This document shows positions 25,108 to 35,200 of a stretch of 64,000 bases of DNA, one piece after another (the first letter of the stretch is position 1; each line of letters starts with the position of its first letter). The DNA lies in the NCBI RefSeq assembly GCF_014748335.1, contig NZ_JAAVIY010000002.1, forward strand, positions 350,840 through 414,839, in the 5' to 3' direction. The DNA is from Flavobacterium selenitireducens. GTDB taxonomy: Bacteria > Bacteroidota > Bacteroidia > Flavobacteriales > Flavobacteriaceae. The translations under genes and the position numbers were made by a program. The notes below the pieces were generated by a model. The model saw only the letters and a program-made list of their open reading frames with translations, was not told the origin of the DNA and ran no database searches.

Positions 25108-28100
25108 TTACCTTTTGATTACACGCAATGTCTTGACGAATCCGGCTTGGGTCACAACCAGGTTGTAAACTCCGGACGGATAGCGTTCCCCGAATTGCTG
25201 CATCTCGATCGCATCGGTGGCGAACTCGCGGTCTTCTACCAATTTGCCCACCATGTCGTATACCTTGACGCGAACGTTGTCTTGGCTTGAACTATCCATA
25301 TCGAGGGCAAAACTCTCTGAGTAAGGGTTCGGATACACCACCGCACGGAAGTCAACCGACGGCGTTTCATCGTCTACCATCACGATTCCTCTTGCGAGAG
25401 CGCCAGGAGCGGTAATTTCGCAAACCTCGGCAAACGGCGACCAAAAGCCTGCTGTCTGGATCGAAACGCGAACACCGTAAACGGCGCCGGCAGTGAAATT
25501 AGGCACTTGGTTGAACGTAAACCAGTTTTGCGAACGGTCGATGGTATTCTGGGCGAACGTTGTCATGTTCGTGACTTCGAAACGGTACGCCTGGGCCCTG
25601 TTTAGGCTTGTCGTTGCGATCAACGTATTGTTGCTGGCAATCGTTCCGCCGCAGCTGTTCAACGTCGGAACCGCCGGAGAACTTACATTACAAGGCGCTC
25701 CGTAGCCTGACCATGTTCCGTTCGATGTCTTGACTGCGACCTCGATCTGGTATTCCGTGCCGTAGTTGAAACGGGTAAGCATGGTAAGCGAGAACCAATG
25801 GTGGGAGCGTTCGATCGTTTGTTCGGCGTGCTCTCCGCCATCGGTCAGATTCGTCACGCGGAAGCGATATTGGGTTACGCCCGGCAAACTTGTCGTAGCG
25901 ATCAATGTGCTGAGGCTCGGAAGCACGATGCCACATTGGGAAGGTGAAACCGCGGCTGCACCGCCCGGGCTTAGCACTGCCGGAGTTGAAATAAGGCACT
26001 CCGGGCCGTAATAGTTCAGCCAAATCCCGTTTCGGCGAAGCATTACCGAAACCGAATACGTTGTGGCATAGTCATAACTTGCAAGCATAGTAAGGCTGAA
26101 GTGAGGCGCTGTACGGTCGATTTCCTGAGCCACATTCGTGGCGGTGTTGACCACGCGGAAACGGTATCCGTTTATTGGTGCGCCGTAGCTCACCGCTCCG
26201 ATTACCGAACTGATCGAGGTAAGGGTCGTTGCGCATTGCGTGCCCAAAACCTGGGAATAGATGCGGCTTCCTTCGTCGATAGTACCGTCGCAGTTGTCGT
26301 CGACGCCGTTGAACGGAACTTCAGTCGCACCTGGGTGTACAGCCAATGCGTCGTCGTCGCAATCAGTATTGTCCAGAACATATCCCGGAGTCGGCTCGCA
26401 CGCAGAAAGCGAATCGTCAGGATTGCCATAACCATCTCCATCGGCGTCAGCATAATACGTATAGCACTCATTGCTGAAATAAACGTTGTCGATATAGATT
26501 TGCGTCAGGCCACTTGTGTTCTGCTCGAACTTCAACCCGTAAATCTGTTCCAGGTTAGCGCCCGGGAAGTTTGTCAACGGAATCTTCACCGTATTCCAGC
26601 CTGCAACCAGGTTGGCGGCGTCGTAGAGGTGGTCGCCGTTCGAAAGCAAGAAAATAAATACTCTCGAAAGCGCAGGATTTGCATTCAATGGAGCGTTGAG
26701 GTAAATGTCAACGTTCAGGTGGCTCATCCCGGCTACGCTGAAAAGAGTTTCGTTCTGATCGATCAATCCGAGGAATCCGAAATTGTCGAGACGCAAAGCC
26801 GTGTTCGTTCCATTCGGAATTTCGGTCATTGTCGTGCCTCCCGTCCAATAAGAACGAACTGCGGTAATGGCGTCGGCATAAACCGACGGCGTTCCCGTGT
26901 ACATCGAAACGACGCGCTCCGCCTCTCTTGCAGGAGGAACAGGAGAAGGTCCGGGAGCAGGGAAAGCAACCGACAATTGAGCGGTGATGCTTCCGGCACC
27001 GTAATTTGCATCGGCCGCTTGGTTGGCTGTGATGGTCGATGTCCCCGGGCCTACGATGTGGACCGTGTTTCCGATGATCGTAGCAACCGCTGGATTGCTG
27101 CTTGTGTAGCTAAATGCTCCTGAACTGTTCGAAGTAGGGGCAGTCAGCTCAAAGTCCGGATCGCCGAAATTCTTGGCAGGAACCGAGAAATCAGTGATCG
27201 TAGGAGGTAGCAACGTAGCCGGCCTGAAGAAATAAACATTGTCGACATAAACCGTTTTGCCTGGTCCGTTTAAGCTTTCGAATTTGATAAATACGACGCC
27301 GTTCAGGTTTAAACCTGCGGCCACGTAAGTAGAAAGTGGAATGTTGATGCTGTTCCATTGATTCGGGACAAGCGAAATCTGGGCGTTTCGGTCGCCGTTG
27401 TTGAGCAACCAAATGTTCATCGCGGTACAATCTTCAGAATAGATATCCATGTGTAACGTCGTCATGGCCGTAAGATTGGTCGGGGCGAACGTAACGGTTT
27501 CAATCTGGAAATTGCTCATTTTTTTGGTGTCGTTGCCTTCGAGTTGCTCGTCTGTAGTACTTGCCTGATTTTGCCAGACCGGGGACGATTGTTCCGTGTA
27601 AGCATTGCTGTAGATCGAAATCACGTCCCATTCGTTGCGCGCAGGTGGCGTAGGAGCCGCAGTCGCCAACGGAGCGTTCGCCACAACAAGTGATGCGGTA
27701 ATTGACCCTGCTTCATAAGTTCCGTCAGCGACTTGGCTGGCAGTGATCGTAGAAGTTCCGGCCCCGACTATCGTAACCGTGCTCCCGGAAATGGTAGCTA
27801 CGTTCAGGTTGCTGCTCGTGTAAGTGAAGGCACCCGTGCTGTTCGAGTTCGGAGGCGTGAGTTCAAACGGCTCGTCCCCGACGATTTTTTCAGGAATGTT
27901 GAAATCTGTTATCGTAGGGTCGATTCCCGTCGGAACATAGAAATAAATGTTGTCCAGGTACATTTGGAACGCACTCGGGCTGGAATTCGACTCGAATTTG
28001 AGTCCGTAGATGTTCGAAAGATCGGCACCTGCATTGGTGTAGGTCGAAAGATCGATGTCGAGAGAATTCCATCCGGCGGTAAGACCGGTAGCAGTGTGAA

Positions 28101-29868
28101 TCTTGTCTCCGTTGGAAATCAGGAAAACGAAAAGACTAGGTAGCGGAGCGTTCAGATACACGTCGACGTGGAGCTTGGTCATGCCGGCGGCGCTGAAGTT
28201 TGCTCCGTTGGTAACGTATCCGAGGAAGCCCATGTTGTTTACGCGAAGCGCCGTATTGCTTCCGTTAGAAACTTCGGTCACGGTTGTGGCGCCGTTCGAC
28301 CAGTCTGCTCTTACTGCGGTCACGCCGTTTGCGTAAACCGTCGGTGTTCCCGTGAACATTGACACGACGTCAGAAGGATTCCTGACCGGCGGAACAGGCG
28401 ATGCGCCCGGTGCCGGATAACTCGCGGTAAATGTAGCGTTTGCCACTCCTTGTCCAAAACCTCCACTTGCCGCTTGAGTCGCCGTAATGGTCGATGTTCC
28501 TCCGCCAACGATGGTCAAAACGTCGCCCGAGATAGTAGCTACGGCCGGATTGCTGCTTGTGTAAGTGAACGCACCTGCGCTGTTGGAACTCGGCGGAGTA
28601 AGCGCAAATGCCGCATCTCCGACGTTTTTCGCAGGAACCGTAAAGGCTCCCAATGTCGGTGGCTGGACGGTTGCAGGTCTGTAGAAATAGACGTTCGTGA
28701 TGAACAATGTCGTATTGTTCGGATCAAACGTCACCGGAACGATCCATTTCAGGTTGTTAAGGTCTACAGCGCCCGCTCCGGAAGAATAGTTGCTCAGCGG
28801 AATATCGTATGAATTCCACACGCCTTGTGCTTTACCGAAAGGAACCTCAAGCTCGCGGTTGCTACCGTTAGCAGCTTCCAATTTTATTTTAAACGAAGCG
28901 AAATCAGGCGACCAGACATCGATATGCAGATGGGTCATCTGGGACACGTTCAGGCTCATCGCGCCATTGGCGGAAATGCCCGAATAACTGTGGTTCGTGT
29001 ATTTTTTTACGACGCTTCCGTCGGCCAACGTCAGATCTCCGACGATATTGGCGCCTCCACCGAAGTTGTCGAATACGACACCTGGCTGGTTGGTATAGGC
29101 AGATCCATACTGAGACAGCACATCCCATGTATTTCTCGCCGGAGGTGTTGCAGGTCCTGCTGTTGGCGTGGTATTAGGATTCGTGACGACCAATGTGGCG
29201 GTTGTGCTTCCCGCAGCGTGGGTCGCGGATGCCGCCTGGTTCGCCGTAATCGTAGAAGATCCTCCGCCAACGATGGTAACGGTGTTTCCGCTGATTGTCG
29301 CAACGCCGAGGTTGCTGCTCGTATAAGTGAATGCACCGGCGCTGTTTGACGATGGAGCTGTCAGTGTAAACGCAGGGTCGCCGAACACTTTTGCAGGAAC
29401 GGAAAACGCTCCCAAAGTTGGAGCAGGAAGTGGGTTTCCGCCTCCGCATGTGTTTCCTACGGTGTACGTGAATTGCTTGGTCACGCCAAGTCCTCCGGCT
29501 GCCCAGTCGATTTTCATCCTGATTTTGAACGCAAAGCCGGCTGTTAGCGGCTGTCCGTTCGATTGGTTGGAGAATGTCTGGCGGAACGTCGCCACGGTGC
29601 CTGCCACTTTAGGCATTGGCGTTTCGGCAAAGTTCGGATTGTCCGTAAAGGCATACGCCTGGTTGGCAAGTCCCGAAGGTGGGTTCAATACCTCGAATTC
29701 AACGGTTACGGCGTTCCCGGTGGTAGTGAAGCCGTAACGATAGTTGCCTAGACCCGCGCCTTGAGAAAGCTCGTTGGTCGTACCAGCACACTCGGTCTGG
29801 GCAAAACTACCAGGAATACTTGCGGCTAAAATCAGCAGCAGAAATACTAGTTTTTTGATTGTTTCCAT
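25108..29868 (-). CDS. Very large secreted carbohydrate-binding-like protein, MopE-type motif, T9SS type A
   Basis: 1586 residues with signal peptide ending SIPGSFAQ. After an N-terminal domain come four rounds of two alternating units: a ~80-residue Ig-like unit (FGDPAFTLTAPSSNSAGAF ... VTIVGGGSSTITANQAAS) and a ~160-residue jelly-roll-like module (DVLSQYGSAYTN, DVVSMFTGTPTV, DVISIYSNAYTE, RVVSMYTGTPSV) ending in YxDNxYFxxP. This is the module also found at 14712 and 30240. Near residue 1190 lies a MopE-like/calcium-binding segment (YYADADGDGYGN ... DNCDGTIDEG), then three ~95-residue repeats with YRFRVTN and IDRS signatures, and a T9SS type A sorting domain (VVYPNPYSESFALDMD ... GVYNLVVTQAGFVKTLRVIKR). 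No catalytic motif was seen. It probably binds polysaccharide outside the cell (inference). Confidence 0.78.
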   Translation of the reverse strand: METIKKLVFLLLILAASIPGSFAQTECAGTTNELSQGAGLGNYRYGFTTTGNAVTVEFEVLNPPSGLANQAYAFTDNPNFAETPMPKVAGTVATFRQTFSNQSNGQPLTAGFAFKIRMKIDWAAGGLGVTKQFTYTVGNTCGGGNPLPAPTLGAFSVPAKVFGDPAFTLTAPSSNSAGAFTYTSSNLGVATISGNTVTIVGGGSSTITANQAASATHAAGSTTATLVVTNPNTTPTAGPATPPARNTWDVLSQYGSAYTNQPGVVFDNFGGGANIVGDLTLADGSVVKKYTNHSYSGISANGAMSLNVSQMTHLHIDVWSPDFASFKIKLEAANGSNRELEVPFGKAQGVWNSYDIPLSNYSSGAGAVDLNNLKWIVPVTFDPNNTTLFITNVYFYRPATVQPPTLGAFTVPAKNVGDAAFALTPPSSNSAGAFTYTSSNPAVATISGDVLTIVGGGTSTITATQAASGGFGQGVANATFTASYPAPGASPVPPVRNPSDVVSMFTGTPTVYANGVTAVRADWSNGATTVTEVSNGSNTALRVNNMGFLGYVTNGANFSAAGMTKLHVDVYLNAPLPSLFVFLISNGDKIHTATGLTAGWNSLDIDLSTYTNAGADLSNIYGLKFESNSSPSAFQMYLDNIYFYVPTGIDPTITDFNIPEKIVGDEPFELTPPNSNSTGAFTYTSSNLNVATISGSTVTIVGAGTSTITASQVADGTYEAGSITASLVVANAPLATAAPTPPARNEWDVISIYSNAYTEQSSPVWQNQASTTDEQLEGNDTKKMSNFQIETVTFAPTNLTAMTTLHMDIYSEDCTAMNIWLLNNGDRNAQISLVPNQWNSINIPLSTYVAAGLNLNGVVFIKFESLNGPGKTVYVDNVYFFRPATLLPPTITDFSVPAKNFGDPDFELTAPTSNSSGAFSYTSSNPAVATIIGNTVHIVGPGTSTITANQAADANYGAGSITAQLSVAFPAPGPSPVPPAREAERVVSMYTGTPSVYADAITAVRSYWTGGTTMTEIPNGTNTALRLDNFGFLGLIDQNETLFSVAGMSHLNVDIYLNAPLNANPALSRVFIFLLSNGDHLYDAANLVAGWNTVKIPLTNFPGANLEQIYGLKFEQNTSGLTQIYIDNVYFSNECYTYYADADGDGYGNPDDSLSACEPTPGYVLDNTDCDDDALAVHPGATEVPFNGVDDNCDGTIDEGSRIYSQVLGTQCATTLTSISSVIGAVSYGAPINGYRFRVVNTATNVAQEIDRTAPHFSLTMLASYDYATTYSVSVMLRRNGIWLNYYGPECLISTPAVLSPGGAAAVSPSQCGIVLPSLSTLIATTSLPGVTQYRFRVTNLTDGGEHAEQTIERSHHWFSLTMLTRFNYGTEYQIEVAVKTSNGTWSGYGAPCNVSSPAVPTLNSCGGTIASNNTLIATTSLNRAQAYRFEVTNMTTFAQNTIDRSQNWFTFNQVPNFTAGAVYGVRVSIQTAGFWSPFAEVCEITAPGALARGIVMVDDETPSVDFRAVVYPNPYSESFALDMDSSSQDNVRVKVYDMVGKLVEDREFATDAIEMQQFGERYPSGVYNLVVTQAGFVKTLRVIKR

Positions 29869-30193
29869 AAAAGTTTGGTTTTCATAATTGGTTGGTTTTG
29901 ATCCCAGGTCGCCCTGGATTCGCTTTAAAGTTTTAAAAATTAGTTCCCTATGCCACTACGGACGTGCCGCTGGGCTTGTTGTTTTTTTCCGCGACAGCGC
30001 ATCGAACGATATCGTTTTCGTGGAAAAACTAAAAAATAGGCATGGATCAGTTACTGATTCGGCAAATAAGGGGCGTAAATAGCTAAGACTTGAGCTTTCA
30101 AAACCGACAATCGCGTAGTAGGAAACGTTTGTCAGGCGCGATCTCGAGTAGGAACGATCGCGTTTTGAATTCAATTCTCAATTCTAAAAAGAG
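29869..30193. other. Gene-free stretch with two palindromes
   Basis: No coding potential was seen. It contains the perfect 12-base palindrome AACGATATCGTT (30005-30016) and an inverted repeat CGCGATC / GATCGCG with a 12-base loop (30137-30162). It should hold the promoter of the 25108-29868 gene, but no exact TAnnTTTG box was found and the GTATGG motif is absent. Confidence 0.5.
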
Positions 30194-30227
30194 AAAAACA
30201 GGCTGCCTTTTGAGATAGCCTGTTTTT
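30194..30227 (-). terminator. Rho-independent terminator
   Basis: A perfect 11-base stem AAAAACAGGCT / AGCCTGTTTTT with a 12-base loop, T-rich on both strands, 13 bases after the stop of the 30240 gene. It should end that transcript and could work in either direction. Confidence 0.85.
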
Positions 30228-30239
30228 CAAGTATTCAAA

Positions 30240-31832
30240 TCAATTTTTAACCAATTTGACAGTCTTGCTGCCATTTTCGGTCACGATGTTGGCAAAGTAG
30301 ATGCCGTTAGACAAGTCAGATGCGTCGATCACAACATTCGTATCGTTCGGCTGCAAGGTCCTGATTTGCTTTCCGGTCACGTCGCTCAAGCGAATCGAAG
30401 TAATCGTTTGGGTAGCGGTAACATTCCATTCGTTTTGGGCCGGGTTCGGATAGGCGTTGAATGCAGTCTGCCCGAAACGATCTGTCTTGAGGAAAGGCTC
30501 CACGACTGAGAAATAAATGTTGTCGAAATACACGATGTCGGATACCAAATCAGACGTCGTTCCCAGCTTGAACTGGAAGAAATTAGCTTTGTTGAATCCG
30601 ATGCCTTCAAAGAACGAAAGCGGTACGTTGACACTCTGCCAAGAACCTTGTACAAGCGTGCCGTTGCTTCCGTTTGGAGTCAATTCGTAAACATATTCGT
30701 TGACGGCGCCGTTGTTGTTTCCAATCACGATGAATCGGATTTCGTTTGAGTTGGAATCTGCGAAATAATCAAAGTGCAACCATTGATAGTTCGAAATGTT
30801 CGTGACAAGGGTTGTCCCTTCTCCATATCCGGCTACGGCGAAATTCATTTTGATGGCCTCGTTCACGCCTTCTGCGCTAAGATCGAGATCCGGTTTGCCC
30901 GAAAATGTTCCGAACGCATAGTTCGGCGTCCAATTGTTCGTGTAACCGCCCGTATCGCTGTAAATGTTCAATACCTGAGCGTTAGGTGTTCCCGGCGTAG
31001 GTGACGGATTCGGCAAAGAAGGCACGAAAGTTACCGTATACGATTTCGTCACGGTTCCATCTTGGGAGGTCACCAAAACCATTGCGGTTCCTGGGAGTGT
31101 AGTGGCTTGCGTGATGGAAGTAATGGTAGCATTGGAATCTGTCGCTGTCGCAGATGTGATTTGTGGAATAACAGTCGTACCCACGACGAGTTCATACAAA
31201 TAATTCGTAACCGACGCACTGAAGCCTGGCACCGTCGCTCCATTTACCTGCAAATTGCTCAAAGAAGCATCTGCTCCGGCTGGAGTAGCTGTTTTCCAGA
31301 AATAAATGTTGTCGAGATAAATCGTCGATGGCGTCGTACCGCCTGTTCCGTCAAACTTGATCTGGAAAACCGCGTCCCAAGTCATTCCAGTAAATGCGCT
31401 TTTCGGAATGTTGACGCTGCTCCACTGGCCTTGCACCACTGGAACGTCTACAAGGATTTCCGCTACGCCAGTTCCGTTGTTGATAGGAGAGACCTTCAGG
31501 TTGGTAGCAGTCGATGTCCAAACGTCAACGTGAAGAAATTCCATCCCTGACGCATTTTGGGTCGCAAGTTCGGTTCCCTGATAGTTGAAGTTTGGATAGG
31601 CCAAAACCAAATTGCCTGTTCCAGGATCGAATGTGGAGTTTACCTGGCCAAAACCAGATTGGTTCCAGTTCGGATCGAAATTTGTCGCAACGCTTGTAAA
31701 GGAATCGCTATATATGGAGATAACGTCGCCTGCGGCATTTGTAGGAATTGGAGCGTTGGTCGTCGGCTGTGCATAACTGGAGCCGTAACTCAACAGCACT
31801 GCCGATAACAACAGAAAAGTAATTTTTTTCAT
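30240..31832 (-). CDS. Secreted carbohydrate-binding-like protein, T9SS type A
   Basis: The start is ATG 31832, which opens the signal peptide MKKITFLLLSAVLLSYGSSY ending AQ (530 residues); ten extra codons upstream are ignored. Residues ~25-180 are one copy of the recurrent module (DVISIYSDSFTS ... IYLDNIYFWK), followed by a cadherin-like/Ig domain (~190-280, SLSNLQVNGATVPGFSASV ... DGTVTKSYTVTF), a second divergent module copy (~290-440, VLNIYSDTGGYTNNW ... VYFDNIYFSV), and a T9SS type A sorting domain (FNAYPNPAQNEWNV ... SNGIYFANIVTENGSKTVKL). No catalytic residues are evident. It looks like a secreted or cell-surface glycan-binding accessory protein in the beta-glucan region. It has its own terminator and a cluster of GTATGG sites upstream. 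Confidence 0.78.
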   Translation of the reverse strand: MKKITFLLLSAVLLSYGSSYAQPTTNAPIPTNAAGDVISIYSDSFTSVATNFDPNWNQSGFGQVNSTFDPGTGNLVLAYPNFNYQGTELATQNASGMEFLHVDVWTSTATNLKVSPINNGTGVAEILVDVPVVQGQWSSVNIPKSAFTGMTWDAVFQIKFDGTGGTTPSTIYLDNIYFWKTATPAGADASLSNLQVNGATVPGFSASVTNYLYELVVGTTVIPQITSATATDSNATITSITQATTLPGTAMVLVTSQDGTVTKSYTVTFVPSLPNPSPTPGTPNAQVLNIYSDTGGYTNNWTPNYAFGTFSGKPDLDLSAEGVNEAIKMNFAVAGYGEGTTLVTNISNYQWLHFDYFADSNSNEIRFIVIGNNNGAVNEYVYELTPNGSNGTLVQGSWQSVNVPLSFFEGIGFNKANFFQFKLGTTSDLVSDIVYFDNIYFSVVEPFLKTDRFGQTAFNAYPNPAQNEWNVTATQTITSIRLSDVTGKQIRTLQPNDTNVVIDASDLSNGIYFANIVTENGSKTVKLVKN

Positions 31833-32004
31833 ATCACACATTTTTAGAATTAAATTTGTCAAAAGCGAAAATAAAGAATATGATGTTTAAACAATCCGCA
31901 ATGATAACATATATAAACTATACAAGCCAAATTTTTGAAAACCCTTGCTATTGCTCATAAATCGCTCAAAATAAACCACTAACGGTACGCTTGGCCATAA
32001 GGCT

Positions 32005-32031
32005 GTATGGTTTTGTATGGTCGTTGTATAG
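32005..32031. promoter_or_regulatory. Three helically phased GTATRG sites
   Basis: On the plus strand GTATGG, GTATGG and GTATAG begin at 32005, 32015 and 32026, i.e. one DNA turn apart. The last two lie in GTATGGTCGTTGTATAGTT, which matches 19989-20007 with one mismatch. They lie 173-199 bases upstream of the minus-strand gene starting at 31832. The remaining intergenic sequence (31833-32206) shows no gene and no clear -7 box. Confidence 0.4.
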
Positions 32032-32206
32032 TTTTTTTATGTTTGTCGGGAACTATAACGTTTTCTTAGCGTCGGGATTTGATGCCGATATCGTCAAAAA
32101 AATATTCCCGTAACCTCTTTCTTTCTTCTTCCCGAACAAAAGCATCAACACAATGCTTGTTAAATTTTCATACGTTGCTGCTTTCGGATGCCGAACTCAA
32201 GCTCAG

Positions 32207-35200
32207 TTATCGTTTTAATGCAAAATGCGCCCTGAACGTTCCTTTTTCCTGGCCAAAGGCGTAGTCTATCGAGAACCAGTAATCCGTAGCAGGTAACGCG
32301 CTGCCATTATAAGTTCCGTCCCAGCCGTCGCTGCCGGGCGCGATTTGCTTGAGCAATTTTCCGTAGCGATCGAAAATGGAGATGGTGCCGCTCACACCGC
32401 TAATGTTCCAACTGTCGTGGAAACCGTCGCCGTTTGGTGTGAAAAATCTCGGATAATTCACGACCGTCGCCGACCCGGTAAGATAGGTGCAAGACGCGTC
32501 TATGACCGTAACGGTGTGGTTGCCCGCCGTTACATTATAGAATACATTCGACGCCTGGAAGCCGGAATCGTCTAGTTGATAAAAGAACGGGCCATCACCT
32601 CCAATCACGGTAACCGTTATCGTCGGATTGTCGCTAAACGCTTCAGATTGCTGTATCACCAAACTTTGCCCCTGGGACATTTCGCCCACGACCGCATCGA
32701 CGGGATCCGAAACACATCCCGCTGAATTGGTGGCGATTACCGTATAAACTCCGATTTGATTGGCATTGTAGCTGCTTCCGGATGCGTTCGCGATTGGAGC
32801 CCCTTCAAAAAACCATTGAAAGCTGTGATTGGCTGGGCTAAGTTGGGTATCTAGCGTATAGAACTGGTTTGACGTAGGAGCTGATCCAGTCGTACAGATG
32901 ACACCGTCGGCGATTTGCGGAACCGGAATGGGAGCAACCGAAACGGAGATCGTCACCGGGTTTCCGGCGCATACGTTCCAAACAGGCGTAACGGTATAAA
33001 CGACAGTTCCTGGAACAGCGGCGTTTTGCAAGTTCAGGATATCGGAAATCTGGCTGCCACTTCCCGATGCCGCTCCCGCCACATTGGTCGGAACGGCCGT
33101 CCAGTTAAACGTCGTCCCTGCAAGGTTAGAGGTCAGGTTGATCGCAATCGCATCGCCATCGCAGAACGCAAGGTTGCCGTTGAACAGCACGTTCGGGCTC
33201 GCGTTGACCACAATCGAAATTGATCCCGGCAGGGTCTGGCTGCAACCGCTCCCTGAAAGCGCGATTCCGGTTAATTGATACGTTGTATTAGCGATAAGTG
33301 CCGCCGTCGTAACCACTGCCGATCCCGAAGCGTCGAGCGTCGCGGTTTGTACGCCACCTCCGATAGCCAAGTAGCTGACGGTCGCGTTAGGCGTTCCATT
33401 AAAAGTCAGTGTCGTGGATTGGCCGGGGCATAGCGAAAGCGGATTGGCGGTAAGCGAGGCGGTCGGTAAAGGAACCGTCGAGACCGTAATCGATTGTGAA
33501 AGTGGTTTCGTGCACCCGTTCGCTCCGGCTGATGTGACCGATGAAACCGAATACGTCACCGGAGACGTCACGCTCGGGGTTGTAATTGATGCACTTCCCG
33601 AACCGTCCAATACAATCGTTTGGCTGCTGCCTCCGTTTTGCGAATACGTGACGGTGGCATTCGGCGTTCCCGAAAATTGAACGGTGGCCGAATCACCGTG
33701 GCAAACCGGGGCGTTACTTGAAATGGTGGCGTTGGGCAACGGACTGACCGAAATCGTCACATCGTCATTGATCAAAGTGGTGCAAGTACCCAAAACCGGG
33801 GAAGTGGCGCTGACAAGAGCGTACGTAACATTTGACGTGAGTGCCGATGTCGTTATACTGGCCGTTCCCGATGCATTCAGTACAAGGGTTTGCGTCGGTC
33901 CCGAATTCACGGTATATGCGATAATGGCGGCAGGTGTTCCCGTAAACGAGACGATAGCGGTCGTTCCGGAGCAAACGGCAGAAGCTGCGGCAATGGTTGC
34001 CGACGGGGAAACCACCGGAGTGATGGTTATTGATTGCGTAAGCGCCTGCGTGCAACTGCCCGCCGAAGCCGCACTGACTTCGATGAGCGTATAAACCGAC
34101 GCGGAGGTAATGTTAGAAGCGATTACCGACGCATTTCCCGAAGCGTCCAGCGCGACGGATTGTGGCCCGCTTCCGTTAACCGAATACGTCACGATTGCGT
34201 CGGGAGTTCCCGTAAAGGTCACTGTAGCCGGGCTTCCCGAGCAAACCGACGGATTCGCTGCGATCGCGGCCGTTGGCGAACTGATCACGGAGATGGTCAT
34301 GGATTCATTGATGGCACGAACGCAACTGCTCAAAGTCGGTGACGCGCAACTTATCAGCGTATAGACGCGGTCAGCGGTCAATGCCGTCGCAGTGATACTT
34401 GCCGAGCCCGAAGCGTTCAGCGTGATGGTTTGGTTGGCGCCTCCATTTACGGTATACGTCAGAATCGCGTTTGGCGTACCGCTGAAACTGACTACGGCCG
34501 TGCTTCCGCTACATATCGAAGTGCTTCCGCTGATCGTGGCGGTCGGCAATGCTATAATGGTTAGGGAAACCGGAGTTCGCGGGCTGGCGATGCAGTTCGA
34601 CGTAAGATTATAGGTTTCGGCATAATAGGTTCCCGCGGTCGTCGGCACATAAGAAGCGCTTCCAGATTGCAGCAAAGTTCCGCCATTAGCGGCGCTATAC
34701 CAATTGACGCCTGTTCCGGCGCCCGGCGTGACCGACAAAGCGGTAATGGCTTCATCGCTGCAAATCACCTGATCGCCATTGCTTGGGGCGGGAACCGGGG
34801 ACGGTAGAATCGAAACGGTGAACACATTAGACATAGCCGAGCAAAAATTATTGCTGAGGTTGGCGGCGTCCTGGGCGGCCTTTACCCGAAAATAAGTCAG
34901 GGAAGTCAGCGTAGGCGTGATGTAGGTCGGATTGGTCGCTCCCGGAATATCGGTCCAGGTTGTCGCGTCCGGGCTACTTTGCCATTGGTAAAAATACGTC
35001 GAAGTGCCTACCGTCGAAGCTTGCAGTTCGAGTGAGGTCGAATTGCAAGAGGAAAAAGTGGTACCGGTAACCGTCGGGCTGGTAACGGTAGTAAGGTCGC
35101 CGCAGGAACTAAAGGCGATGTCGTCTATCGCGAGGTCGTTTCCGCAACCGCCTACGCCGTTATTCTTCATTTTCAAGACCACGGACGTTTCGTTTACCGT

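Noticed and set aside
26101..27123. Plus-strand ORF of 340 residues
   Set aside because: Antisense to the large T9SS protein; Arg-rich low-complexity translation typical of a shadow frame.
32053..32065. CTATAACGTTTTC shared with 46548-46560
   Set aside because: A 13-base match is expected by chance many times in 64 kb, and the surroundings do not agree.
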